A DNA stretch of 11,781 bases from Nitrospinota bacterium (lineage in GTDB: Bacteria > Nitrospinota_A > UBA7883 > JACRLM01). Every line of letters starts with the position of its first letter. The first letter of the stretch is position 1. Made by a program: the position numbers and the translations under genes. The notes under the pieces were generated by a model. It saw only the letters and a program-made list of their open reading frames with translations. It had not been told where the DNA came from and did not search any database. This document shows, piece by piece, positions 5,521 through 11,781 of this stretch. Location: the NCBI GenBank assembly GCA_015231995.1, contig JADGAO010000090.1:1-11781 (forward strand), given 5' to 3'.

Positions 5521-7088
5521 GTCTTACTGACGGATTTACGCCTTCCGATAGCGGTAAAACCGCGCTTAGCGACAGCGACAAGAAGCTGTCGGATTACGCG
5601 CTTTTTTTCGATCTTCTTTCCACAATCGCCGCGTCGAGGAATGAAGAGGAGGTCTTCAGGGGTATAGTCGGCGTTTATAACGCCATCTGCGCGCCGCTAT
5701 ATATCGCCTATCTTCCTTTTTACGGCGATATGCCCGGTTCTGTGATGATCTCCCCTCGTTCCGTCGGAGAAGACAGCCGGGTCGCCGGAAGGCTCGCCGG
5801 ATTCGACGATGAGTACGGCTGGACCGGATCGGGAAAAGGGTTCACCATGCGGATCAGCCATGCCGGGGAAAAACTGGGGATTATCGAGATCGAGGGGGTG
5901 GCTTTTCCAGAATACCGCGAACACTATTTTAACCTCGCCATAAACTCCGCGAGCGTTTTGGGGCTTGCCGTATCCAACGCGAGGAACTACCAGGAGCTCG
6001 AAGAAAAGAACCAGGCTCTCAAAAAGGCCAAGGAACAGGCCGAGGCCGCAACGAAGTTGAAGGATCAATTCATCTCGCTGGTGGCGCACGATTTAAGGTC
6101 GCCGTTCAACGCCATGATGGGCCTGCTCAGGCTCTTTGTGGACAGCAAACCCATGCTCGCAAACGAGGATGATAAAAAAGTCCTTGATTCCATATTCAAA
6201 AGCGGCGACAGAATGATCGATATGATAGGTCAACTGCTGAAGATCAGCAGGCTTCAAACCGGCAAAATCGTCCCGCAACCACGGTTTTTCAGGGGACACA
6301 ACGCCGCCGCCGTCGCAATCGGTTCGCTAGGCTACGCCGCTACGCAAAAAGGGATCGAGATAATAAACGAGGTTCCGCCGGACATGAGGCTTTACGCCGA
6401 CCAATCGCTTTTCGGCGAGGCGCTTCTCAATCTATTGTCCAACGCGATCAAGTTTTGCTCCCGGGGGGATAAAATCACCTTTTTCGCGCCGCCGTCCCGT
6501 CCCGGCGTGATCGCCGTCCGGGACACGGGCAGAGGCATTGACGAAAAGAGGATACTCGACATTTTCAAACATGAAGTGCAAACGAGCACACCCGGCACTG
6601 TCGGCGAGCTTGGGACCGGCCTTGGCCTGCCCTACAGCCGCGACATCATGCTGGCCCACGGAGGGGATATCACGGTGGAATCGGCCCCCGGCGAGGGGAG
6701 CGTATTTTACGCGGAGCTTCCGCATGTCCGGCCCGTCGCGCTGATAGTGGACGACGAGGTGACGGCGCGTATGTTGGTGAGAACGCTTCTTGAAAGGATA
6801 GGGGTGGGCGCCATCGAGGTTTCGGATGGGAAGCAGGCGCTTTACGCCATAAAGGAGAGACGTCCGCATATCATCATCACAGACATAGATATGCCCGTCA
6901 TGGACGGGTATGATCTGTTGGATCGGCTTAAGAAGGATACCGAGACAAGCGGGATACCGGTGATAGTCATGACCGCCCACAACCGGGAGATGCGCGAGAA
7001 GGCTTTAAGGTGCGGCGCGGACGATTTTGTGAGCAAGCCGATTGACCTGGATGATTTCATCCCGCGAATCAGCAGGTTCGTGGGGTGA
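5517..7088 (+). CDS. Soluble hybrid sensor histidine kinase with C-terminal receiver
   Basis: The 523-residue protein is cytoplasmic, with no transmembrane segment. Residues about 25-155 look like a GAF-type sensory domain, followed by a coiled coil (156-182, ELEEKNQALKKAKEQ). The HisKA helix has H191 in ISLVAHDLRSPFNAMMG. The ATPase domain has the N box (LLNLLSNAIKF, N309), G1 (VRDTGRG, D336), an F-like segment (DIFKHE) and G2 (GTGLGL, 366-371). The receiver (about 407-522) has acidic D412/D413, phospho-acceptor D456 in ITDIDMPVMDG, T486 and K507, so all catalytic residues are intact. There is no DNA-binding output domain, and no separate response regulator lies nearby; phosphate must pass to an unlinked partner or the receiver modulates the kinase. 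It shares ATGA with the DUF1638-like gene and is the last gene of the four-gene operon, so the input signal is plausibly linked to the upstream corrinoid proteins. Confidence 0.9.
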   Translation: MSLTDGFTPSDSGKTALSDSDKKLSDYALFFDLLSTIAASRNEEEVFRGIVGVYNAICAPLYIAYLPFYGDMPGSVMISPRSVGEDSRVAGRLAGFDDEYGWTGSGKGFTMRISHAGEKLGIIEIEGVAFPEYREHYFNLAINSASVLGLAVSNARNYQELEEKNQALKKAKEQAEAATKLKDQFISLVAHDLRSPFNAMMGLLRLFVDSKPMLANEDDKKVLDSIFKSGDRMIDMIGQLLKISRLQTGKIVPQPRFFRGHNAAAVAIGSLGYAATQKGIEIINEVPPDMRLYADQSLFGEALLNLLSNAIKFCSRGDKITFFAPPSRPGVIAVRDTGRGIDEKRILDIFKHEVQTSTPGTVGELGTGLGLPYSRDIMLAHGGDITVESAPGEGSVFYAELPHVRPVALIVDDEVTARMLVRTLLERIGVGAIEVSDGKQALYAIKERRPHIIITDIDMPVMDGYDLLDRLKKDTETSGIPVIVMTAHNREMREKALRCGADDFVSKPIDLDDFIPRISRFVG

Positions 7089-7116
7089 AGAGAAAACGTC
7101 GGGCTCACAAAGACAG

Positions 7117-7145
7117 TTGATGTATGTCAAATAATTTGATATGGA
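7117..7145 (+). promoter_or_regulatory. Weak promoter candidate for the MNT/HEPN pair
   Basis: TTGATG (7117-7122) and TATGGA (7140-7145) are 17 bases apart in an A+T-rich patch of the 134-base gap after the kinase gene. The -35 matches at 4 of 6 positions and the -10 at only 3 of 6. It is listed because the MNT gene is too far from the kinase gene for obvious coupling. A small CAGGC/GCCTG hairpin (7168-7183) follows. Confidence 0.2.
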
Positions 7146-7222
7146 TAAAGAAATGATCATGGGTCAACAGGCGCAGTAGCCTGATTGCTCCAAATAAACC
7201 GGAACGCCACTTCAGGGAAAAT

Positions 7223-7552
7223 ATGGCCAGCCGCAAGGAAAACGCGTTACGGATTGTCAGGGAACTTCACCAATATCTAACCCGCGTATATGGCGCCCGC
7301 TTGAAAGGGGTCTATCTATTCGGCTCATACGCCAGAGATGAGGCGACTGACGACTCTGACATGGATGTGGCCATCGTGCTTTCCGGCGTTCTAAACAGAG
7401 CCGATGAAGCCCGCCGGGTGAGCGGACAGCTATCGGAAATCTGCCTTCGCGAAAATGCTCTCATATCGGCGCTCTTCATTTCGGAGGAGGAATGGACAAA
7501 ACGCCCGCTAGCCATCCATCGTAGCGTTTCACGTGAGGGTATCGCGGCATGA
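7223..7552 (+). CDS. MNT-type minimal nucleotidyltransferase (antitoxin-like)
   Basis: This 109-residue protein has the DNA polymerase beta-type nucleotidyltransferase signature. GS (residues 34-35) in YLFGSYARDEATDDSDMD is followed by the metal-binding Asp pair D46-x-D48. The active site looks complete. In the characterised MntA-HepT pairs, the nucleotidyltransferase adds AMP to the HEPN RNase and silences it; the same is inferred here from the adjoining HEPN gene. The start has a modest Shine-Dalgarno (CAGGGA, 5 to 6 bases upstream). The gene overlaps the HEPN gene by 4 bases (ATGA), which implies translational coupling. Confidence 0.85.
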   Translation: MASRKENALRIVRELHQYLTRVYGARLKGVYLFGSYARDEATDDSDMDVAIVLSGVLNRADEARRVSGQLSEICLRENALISALFISEEEWTKRPLAIHRSVSREGIAA

Positions 7553-7926
7553 AACCAGAATCCGCAAGCCATCTTGCGCGCGCAGGGGAACTGCTGACCG
7601 TGGCCGCCGAAAACCTGGACAATAACCACCCGGCGGACAGCGCAAGCCGCTCCTATTACGCCATGTTCCATGCCGCGACTGCCGTGTTGTTGGAAGAGGG
7701 GATTGAGAGGTCGTCTCATAAAGGGGTCATCAGCGCTTTTGGCGAGATCATTGTCAAAGGCGGACGTCTTGAAAAACGGTTTCACGAATATTTAAGGGAG
7801 GCGTTTGACTCGAGAATTTTGTCGGACTATTTTCCAACTCCATCAGTAAGTGACATCTATGCCAGCGAGATGCTCGCCAATGCGGAGGATTTTGTAAGGG
7901 CTTGCCGGGGTATATTGGGCGAATGA
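7549..7926 (+). CDS. HEPN-domain protein (toxin-like partner of MNT)
   Basis: This 125-residue, mostly helical protein has the HEPN core phrase SASRSYYAMFHAATAVL. R34 and H41 form the Rx4-6H motif (here R-x6-H) that makes up the RNase site in active HEPN proteins, so it may be a working ribonuclease. The RSYYAMFHAA form belongs to the PF05168-type HEPN partners of MNT proteins, not to the HepT RX4HXY type, so regulation by AMP transfer to a Tyr of that motif may differ. The start overlaps the MNT stop by 4 bases. By family knowledge this is a type VII-like toxin-antitoxin pair; some such pairs have no proven toxicity. Confidence 0.85.
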   Translation: MKPESASHLARAGELLTVAAENLDNNHPADSASRSYYAMFHAATAVLLEEGIERSSHKGVISAFGEIIVKGGRLEKRFHEYLREAFDSRILSDYFPTPSVSDIYASEMLANAEDFVRACRGILGE

Positions 7927-8008
7927 ACCGAGCATGTTGGGATTAAAATTTGTTTCTTCTACGCATCTTGATTAGCATCCACTCCAGAATGGCGGTTTAA
8001 TTCAACCA

Positions 8009-9127
8009 ATGCGTATCCTTCTCGGCGCTAACTATAAGGTGGGGCAGACGGCCCATTTCGCGAGCGCGGCCCTGCAAAGAATGGGGATAAAAACAATTCC
8101 GTTCACACCAACTTTGGACGCGCCTAATGATTGGAACAAGGTCGCGCCTGACCTGGACATCGTTGATTTCTACAACGGACTCGCCGAAAAACCGTCTGCG
8201 TTTATCATGATCGAAGGTAGCGTTGGCGCGCCCTTTTTCCCCCGCAATATCGAACACTTACCAATACCTACCGCCGTATGGCTGTACGACAACTATCTCA
8301 ACTTCCGCTGGCACAAGGAAATGGCGGCGCTGTTCGACTACCCGTTCTTCGCCCAGTTGAACAGGGCGCGACTCGCAGAACGGTACACAGGGCGAAGCGT
8401 ACACTGGCTCCCTTTCGCCGCCGACGAGGAGTTCCACAGGGATTTCAATGTAGAACGGGACATTGACATCGGATACCTGGGCACGATAACCGAACAGAAA
8501 AAACAGTATTTCCACCAGTTTTCTGCCAGCGGGCTTGAGGTGAAAACCAACGACCGTTACCTTTCATACGACGAGATTGGCCGGTTCTACAGCCGGTGCA
8601 AACTGGTCTATAACATACTGGCGCGGCGCGACCTGAACGTGCGCGCGTTCGAGGCTTCCTGCGCAGGGGCTGTGGTGGTCAACCAGGGTTGGATAGACGA
8701 AGGCTCCCGCATGATATTCAAAGACGGCGAGAGTATGGCCTACCACAATTTCACCGACGCGCCGGACATCTGCCGGAGGCTTCTGGCCGACGACGAAAAA
8801 AGGAAGCAGATGGGGGAGAACGCCAAAAATATCGTTCTCTCCGGCCACACATATCGTCACAGGATGGAAACCGTTCTCGAAAAACTTGCGGGCGGCGTCA
8901 CGGAAGAGAGAATGAGCCTGCGATCGACCTTTGTCATGCCGGTGGCGGAGGCGTTGACCTGCGCAAACCGCGACTTTAAATGGCGCGAGCGAGCGTGGGA
9001 AAAAATAAAGGAGGCGTTGAGGTTCTCCTTCTTGGGTACAATATCGTATATTGCTCAACACGCGCTCTGGCGCGTATGGGAGAAGATCGAGAAAACCGTC
9101 TGGTCAATGGGCAAAGCGCCCGTATAG
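8009..9127 (+). CDS. CgeB-like glycosyltransferase (GT-B fold)
   Basis: This 372-residue protein resembles the spore-maturation CgeB / glycosyltransferase family 1 group found in many non-spore-formers within surface-glycan loci. The N-terminal half (1-150) is a degenerate GT-B domain starting MRILLGANYK. The C-terminal nucleotide-sugar domain contains IDIGYLGT (152-159), NVRAFEASCAGAVVVNQG (210-227, with E215 in the usual donor-binding FEA position), the IFKDGES segment and the HTYRHR motif (280-285). About 75 further residues (298-372) with an amphipathic helical look follow the family core and may contact a membrane or partner. There is no Shine-Dalgarno before the ATG at 8009. Donor and acceptor sugars cannot be deduced. 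A repeat element separates it from the epimerase, so co-transcription is uncertain. Confidence 0.8.
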   Translation: MRILLGANYKVGQTAHFASAALQRMGIKTIPFTPTLDAPNDWNKVAPDLDIVDFYNGLAEKPSAFIMIEGSVGAPFFPRNIEHLPIPTAVWLYDNYLNFRWHKEMAALFDYPFFAQLNRARLAERYTGRSVHWLPFAADEEFHRDFNVERDIDIGYLGTITEQKKQYFHQFSASGLEVKTNDRYLSYDEIGRFYSRCKLVYNILARRDLNVRAFEASCAGAVVVNQGWIDEGSRMIFKDGESMAYHNFTDAPDICRRLLADDEKRKQMGENAKNIVLSGHTYRHRMETVLEKLAGGVTEERMSLRSTFVMPVAEALTCANRDFKWRERAWEKIKEALRFSFLGTISYIAQHALWRVWEKIEKTVWSMGKAPV

Positions 9128-9145
9128 CTAGTTCGAGATTTCTCT

Positions 9146-9306
9146 TGCCCTCGCCCCTTGCGGGAGAGGGTGGCTCCATGCCCCCCTGACAAGGGGGGGG
9201 GCCGGAGGCCGGGGGGTTAGGAAACCCCCGCTCACTGTCGTTCGCCGCCCCCTTGTCAGGGGGGCCGAAGAACGATCCGCCTCTCCCTACCGAAGTGGGG
9301 AGAAGG
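9146..9306. repeat. Nested palindromic element C
   Basis: This region has three layers of inverted repeats. The outer arms are CCCTCGCCCC...GGGAGAGGG (9146-9170) and an imperfect reverse complement at 9280-9306. The middle arms are CCCCCCTGACAAGGGGGG (from 9181) and its inverse, CCCCCTTGTCAGGGGGGCC, near 9248-9266. The core is a hairpin, GGGGGTT-AGGA-AACCCCC, at 9212-9229. No transposase and no credible reading frame are seen. It fills most of the 206-base gap between the CgeB-like and epimerase genes and could act as an attenuator or mRNA-stability element. Its style matches element A but its sequence differs. Confidence 0.6.
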
Positions 9307-9333
9307 AAAATGTTTGTTGATGTGGATTAAAAA

Positions 9334-10407
9334 ATGAACGTAGCTGTCATAACCGGGTCGCTGGGCCTTGTGGGGTCGGAGTGCGTCCGCTATTTTTCGC
9401 GTAACGGGTTTGACAAAGTCGTTGGCGTGGACAACGACATGCGAAAATATTTCTTTGGCGACGACGCGTCCACCTCATGGAACAAGGCTCGCCTGACGGA
9501 AGAAATTACCGGTTACATCCACAAGTCCGCCGATATACGCGACACGGAGGCCATCGGCAAAATCTTCGCCGAATATGGCTCCGATATCAAACTTGTGATT
9601 CACGCCGCCGCGCAACCGTCGCACGATTGGGCGGCCAAGGAGCCGCTGACCGATTTCACCATCAACGCCAACGGCGCTCTTAACATGCTGGAGGCCACTC
9701 GCAAACATTGCCCGTCTGCGGTGTTTATCTTCACGTCAACCAACAAGGTTTACGGCGACCTGCCGAACCATCTGCCGCTCGTGGAGCTTGAGACGCGCTG
9801 GGAGGTGGACAAATCTCACCCGTACTACGAACATGGCATTGACGAGAGCATGGGCATTGACCAGAGCAAACATTCCATCTTCGGCGCGTCTAAGGTGGCG
9901 GCGGATGTGATGACGCAGGAGTACGGCAGGTATTTCGGGATGAACACCGTCGCGTTCCGTGGCGGATGTCTCACCGGCCCGGCGCATTCCGGCGCGGAAC
10001 TGCACGGGTTCCTGTCGTACCTGGTTCGTTGCGCGTTGACCGGCAAACGCTACACCATCTACGGTTACAAGGGCAAACAGGTGCGCGACAACATACACAG
10101 CGACGACCTGGCGCGGGCGTTCCACGCTTTTTATAAAAACCCCCGGCCCGGCGAGGTGTACAACATCGGCGGAGGCCGGTACAGCAACATCAGCGTGCTG
10201 GAAGCTTTTGCGATAGCCGAACGTGTGACGGGCAAGAGGGCCGACTACTCGGTTTCCGACGCGAACCGGGTGGGCGACCACATCTGGTATGTCAGCGACA
10301 TCGGCAAGTTCATGCGTCATTACCCGGAGTTTTCCATCCGCCACGGCGCGGAGGAGATCATCCGCCAGATCGCCGAGGAGTTGGACCGGCGCCTTTCAAC
10401 AGCCTGA
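9334..10407 (+). CDS. NAD-dependent epimerase/dehydratase, CDP-paratose 2-epimerase-like, Tyr-to-Phe variant
   Basis: This 357-residue extended SDR enzyme has the NAD-binding glycine motif TGSLGLVG (7-14), an acidic residue after strand 2 (VDND, 32-35) and HAAAQPS (90-96). It also has STNKVYGD (135-142), typical of CDP-paratose 2-epimerase (TyvE) relatives, and KQVRDNIHSDDLA (248-260). The catalytic YxxxK is replaced by F183-GAS-K187 in HSIFGASK; codon TTC at 9880-9882 is clear. The Ser/Thr of the triad is present in FTSTNKVYG. It probably acts on a nucleotide-sugar for a surface glycan, but epimerase, reductase or other activity cannot be decided, and the missing Tyr may change the chemistry. 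The start has a weak Shine-Dalgarno. It ends 4 bases before the GT9 gene, so these two form an operon. Confidence 0.8.
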   Translation: MNVAVITGSLGLVGSECVRYFSRNGFDKVVGVDNDMRKYFFGDDASTSWNKARLTEEITGYIHKSADIRDTEAIGKIFAEYGSDIKLVIHAAAQPSHDWAAKEPLTDFTINANGALNMLEATRKHCPSAVFIFTSTNKVYGDLPNHLPLVELETRWEVDKSHPYYEHGIDESMGIDQSKHSIFGASKVAADVMTQEYGRYFGMNTVAFRGGCLTGPAHSGAELHGFLSYLVRCALTGKRYTIYGYKGKQVRDNIHSDDLARAFHAFYKNPRPGEVYNIGGGRYSNISVLEAFAIAERVTGKRADYSVSDANRVGDHIWYVSDIGKFMRHYPEFSIRHGAEEIIRQIAEELDRRLSTA

Positions 10408-10411
10408 GTAA

Positions 10412-11461
10412 ATGCTCATGAAACTACCGGTCGGCTCTATCCGCAAGATACTGGTTCTGCGATACAGATCAATAGGCGACATACTGCTTGCAAACCCGGC
10501 TCTACACGGCCTGCGGCGGACTTTCCCGATGGCGAAAATTGACGTTCTCGTGGACGACCTGTTCGGGGAAATCCTGCGCGGCAATCCAAACGTTGACCGG
10601 GCCATATTGAATCCGCGAAAACCCGCCGGGCCTAAATGGAAGGCCGACCTTGAAATGGTCAAAAAACTCCGCTCCGAAGAATACGACCTCGCCGTTGATC
10701 TTCACAGCGGGCCGCGTAGCGCGGCGTTCGCGTTTTTATCCGGCGCAAAATGGAGAGCGGGACATGCGTTCCGGCTTCGCAACCGGTTAAGCTACAACGT
10801 CCCTGTGACGTCGGCCACCACCGATGAACACACATGGAAAGTGCAGTTCAAAGTAGTGGCGGAGCTTGGCGTCGCGTGGCCTGTGACGCCGGAATATTTT
10901 CTTTCGGTCAGCGATGAGATGGCCAACTCGGTGAATGAACGGCTCAAAAAAGCCGGTTTCTCGTCCGACCACCCCCTTGTCCTTCTGCATCCCGGCGCAA
11001 GGGTTATGGTCAAACGCTGGCCGGCGGATAGGATGGGCGAGTTGGCCCGGTGGCTTGTGGACGAAAAAGGAGCGGCGGTTTTCCTGGCCGGTGCGCCCGC
11101 CGACGAGGATGAGATACGCAAAATACGCAAAGCCTCCGGTTACGCGCTTCCATACTTTACAGACCTTAATATGGGGGAGCTTATCGCGCTGATAAAACGG
11201 TCGGCAATGATCGTCTGCAACGACTCCGGCCCGATGCACATCGCAGGCGTTTTAAACATACCGACCGTGGCGTTGTTCGGCCCATCCGACCCGCATGTCT
11301 GGGCGCCAGTTGGTGAAAAGAAGGTTGTGCTTACCTGCGCGCCGATGGAGTGTATGCCCTGCGACCAGAAACATTGCCCATACGAAGGCAACCACTGCAT
11401 GACCCGCATCAGCGTGGACGAAGTTAAACGGGAAGTGGGAAAACTGGGAGCGTTGGGGTAG
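10412..11461 (+). CDS. Family GT9 glycosyltransferase (heptosyltransferase-like)
   Basis: This 349-residue GT-B enzyme has the ADP-heptose:LPS heptosyltransferase layout. The N-terminal ILVLRYRSIGDILLANPAL (13-31) holds the likely catalytic Asp D23. VDLHSGPRS (95-103) and HPGARVMVKRWP (193-204, donor-binding HPGA and KRWP) follow, and NDSGPMHIA (270-278) and ALFGPSDP (287-294) close the donor site. The tail has a Cys cluster (C309, C314, C317, C322, C329), which is common in this family. Members such as WaaC, WaaF and WaaQ add heptose to lipid A-core oligosaccharide at the inner membrane; the exact sugar is not known here. The ATG at 10412 is 4 bases after the epimerase stop, without a clear Shine-Dalgarno; Met3 is equally possible. 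The pairing indicates work on the same glycan. Confidence 0.88.
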   Translation: MLMKLPVGSIRKILVLRYRSIGDILLANPALHGLRRTFPMAKIDVLVDDLFGEILRGNPNVDRAILNPRKPAGPKWKADLEMVKKLRSEEYDLAVDLHSGPRSAAFAFLSGAKWRAGHAFRLRNRLSYNVPVTSATTDEHTWKVQFKVVAELGVAWPVTPEYFLSVSDEMANSVNERLKKAGFSSDHPLVLLHPGARVMVKRWPADRMGELARWLVDEKGAAVFLAGAPADEDEIRKIRKASGYALPYFTDLNMGELIALIKRSAMIVCNDSGPMHIAGVLNIPTVALFGPSDPHVWAPVGEKKVVLTCAPMECMPCDQKHCPYEGNHCMTRISVDEVKREVGKLGALG

Positions 11462-11479
11462 GAATTACCCGCATCCTTT

Positions 11480-11501
11480 GGGGGAGAGACCTTTGCATAA
11501 C
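11480..11501. repeat. Solo terminal arm of MITE-like element B
   Basis: GGAGAGACCTTTGCATAAC closely repeats the right-arm sequence of the element at 460-630 (GGAGACCTTTGCATAACC). The matching second arm is not seen in the remaining 280 bases, so this is a broken copy or one whose other end lies beyond the window. It follows the GT9 stop by 18 bases. Confidence 0.5.
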
Positions 11502-11508
11502 ACCCCGG

Positions 11509-11602
11509 TTGCTGTCCGAGGTGTTCTTCACCTCTGACTCCTAATCTTAAGACACTTTGATAACAAAGACGGCGGGGTGAAGAACACCCCGCCGAACAGC
11601 AA
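11509..11602. repeat. Nested hairpin array
   Basis: The left arm (11509-11532, TTGCTGTCCGAGGTG and TTCTTCACC) and right arm (11576-11602, GGTGAAGAACACC and CCGCCGAACAGCAA) are near reverse complements across a 43-base spacer. Each arm also lies in its own small hairpin: GAGGTG-TTCTT-CACCTC (11518-11534) and GGCGGGGTG-AAGAA-CACCCCGCC (11571-11593). The sequence could switch between one long stem and two short ones. The style is that of dispersed REP/MITE-type repeats. Confidence 0.6.
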
Positions 11603-11781
11603 ATAGGGCCTGTCGCCCAAAGCTTTCTTTTTCCTCAGCGCCGCGCATGAGCGCCCTTATCCCGTCAAAATCCCACAAAACAGCCCCGATTAACCTCCGC
11701 TTATCGGGTTTCCAACCCATTGATATCGGCTTTTATCGCCTTATTTCCACTTCCGGACACACCTCCCCCGTGAAAAGCGTC
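11547..11781. other. Right-end stretch without a secure gene
   Basis: Three small open frames compete. A 57-codon minus-strand frame (11547-11720) begins MGWKPDKRRLIGAVLWDFDG and ends within the hairpin repeat (LHPAVFVIKVS). It has no clear Shine-Dalgarno. A minus-strand frame open from the edge stops at 11701-11703. A plus-strand frame from ATG 11647 (MSALIPSKSHKTAP) is open to the edge. None has convincing family features, and the overlap of the first with the repeat makes it suspect. Small hairpins (GGGTT/AACCC at 11706-11718, CCGAT/ATCGG near 11683-11707) suggest the repeat region extends further right. Confidence 0.3.
11571..11593 (-). terminator. Possible terminator-like hairpin (minus strand)
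   Basis: A perfect 9-bp G+C-rich stem (GGCGGGGTG/CACCCCGCC) has a five-base loop. On the minus strand it is followed by GTCTTTGTT, a weak T-rich run; on the plus strand no T-run follows. It could end a minus-strand transcript coming from beyond the right edge, but it is equally explained as part of the repeat array. Confidence 0.25.

Noticed and set aside
8009..9127. Spore maturation protein implying a spore-former
   Set aside because: The CgeB name only reflects the family. These glycosyltransferases are common in non-spore-forming Gram-negatives, and the neighbours are glycan enzymes.
9310..9330. Six-codon leader peptide MFVDVD just before the epimerase
   Set aside because: It has a fair upstream GGAGAAGG but is too short to support. 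It adjoins the outer arm of repeat element C and may be chance.

Overview
The window looks like an ordinary chromosomal segment of an uncultured anaerobic or microaerophilic Gram-negative bacterium of moderately high G+C content. Three things point that way. It carries two radical-SAM genes of the siroheme-dependent (Ahb) haem pathway, known from sulfate reducers, related Desulfobacterota/Nitrospirota-type bacteria and many archaea. It has a corrinoid protein with a methyltransferase-like partner. It has glycosyltransferases and a sugar-nucleotide epimerase typical of lipopolysaccharide or other surface glycans. The phylum cannot be fixed from the sequence alone.

Layout. (1) 1-1937, minus strand: ahbC (12,18-didecarboxysiroheme deacetylase), then the 5' part of a likely ahbD (haem b synthase) that runs off the left edge. 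The 333 bases between them are packed with palindromic repeat elements. (2) 1938-2443: no gene; it holds a second copy of the same MITE-like element. (3) 2444-3069, plus strand: an AbrB-type antitoxin and Doc (Fic-fold) toxin pair. (4) 3209-7088, plus strand: four genes that overlap end to end. They encode a B12-binding corrinoid protein, a uroporphyrinogen-decarboxylase-fold methyltransferase-like protein with an unusual metal site, a DUF1638-like cysteine-rich protein, and a soluble hybrid histidine kinase with a receiver domain. (5) 7223-7926, plus strand: an MNT nucleotidyltransferase and HEPN pair. (6) 8009-11461, plus strand: a CgeB-like glycosyltransferase, a CDP-paratose-2-epimerase-like SDR enzyme with Phe at the usual catalytic Tyr, and a family GT9 (heptosyltransferase-like) glycosyltransferase. 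A nested palindromic element separates the first two. (7) 11462-11781: a solo arm of the MITE, a nested hairpin array and no convincing gene.

The most interesting block is region 4. Translational coupling (overlaps of 8, 8 and 4 bases) ties a corrinoid methyl carrier and a UroD-fold partner to a DUF1638-like protein and a cytoplasmic hybrid kinase. No second methyltransferase or methyl acceptor enzyme is nearby. I infer a corrinoid- or methyl-transfer-linked sensory system, in which the first three proteins generate or bind the signal read by the kinase. This is not demonstrated by the sequence. Two toxin-antitoxin-like pairs flank this block, and related MITE-like repeats lie to its left and further right, which suggests a mosaic, rearrangement-prone neighbourhood.
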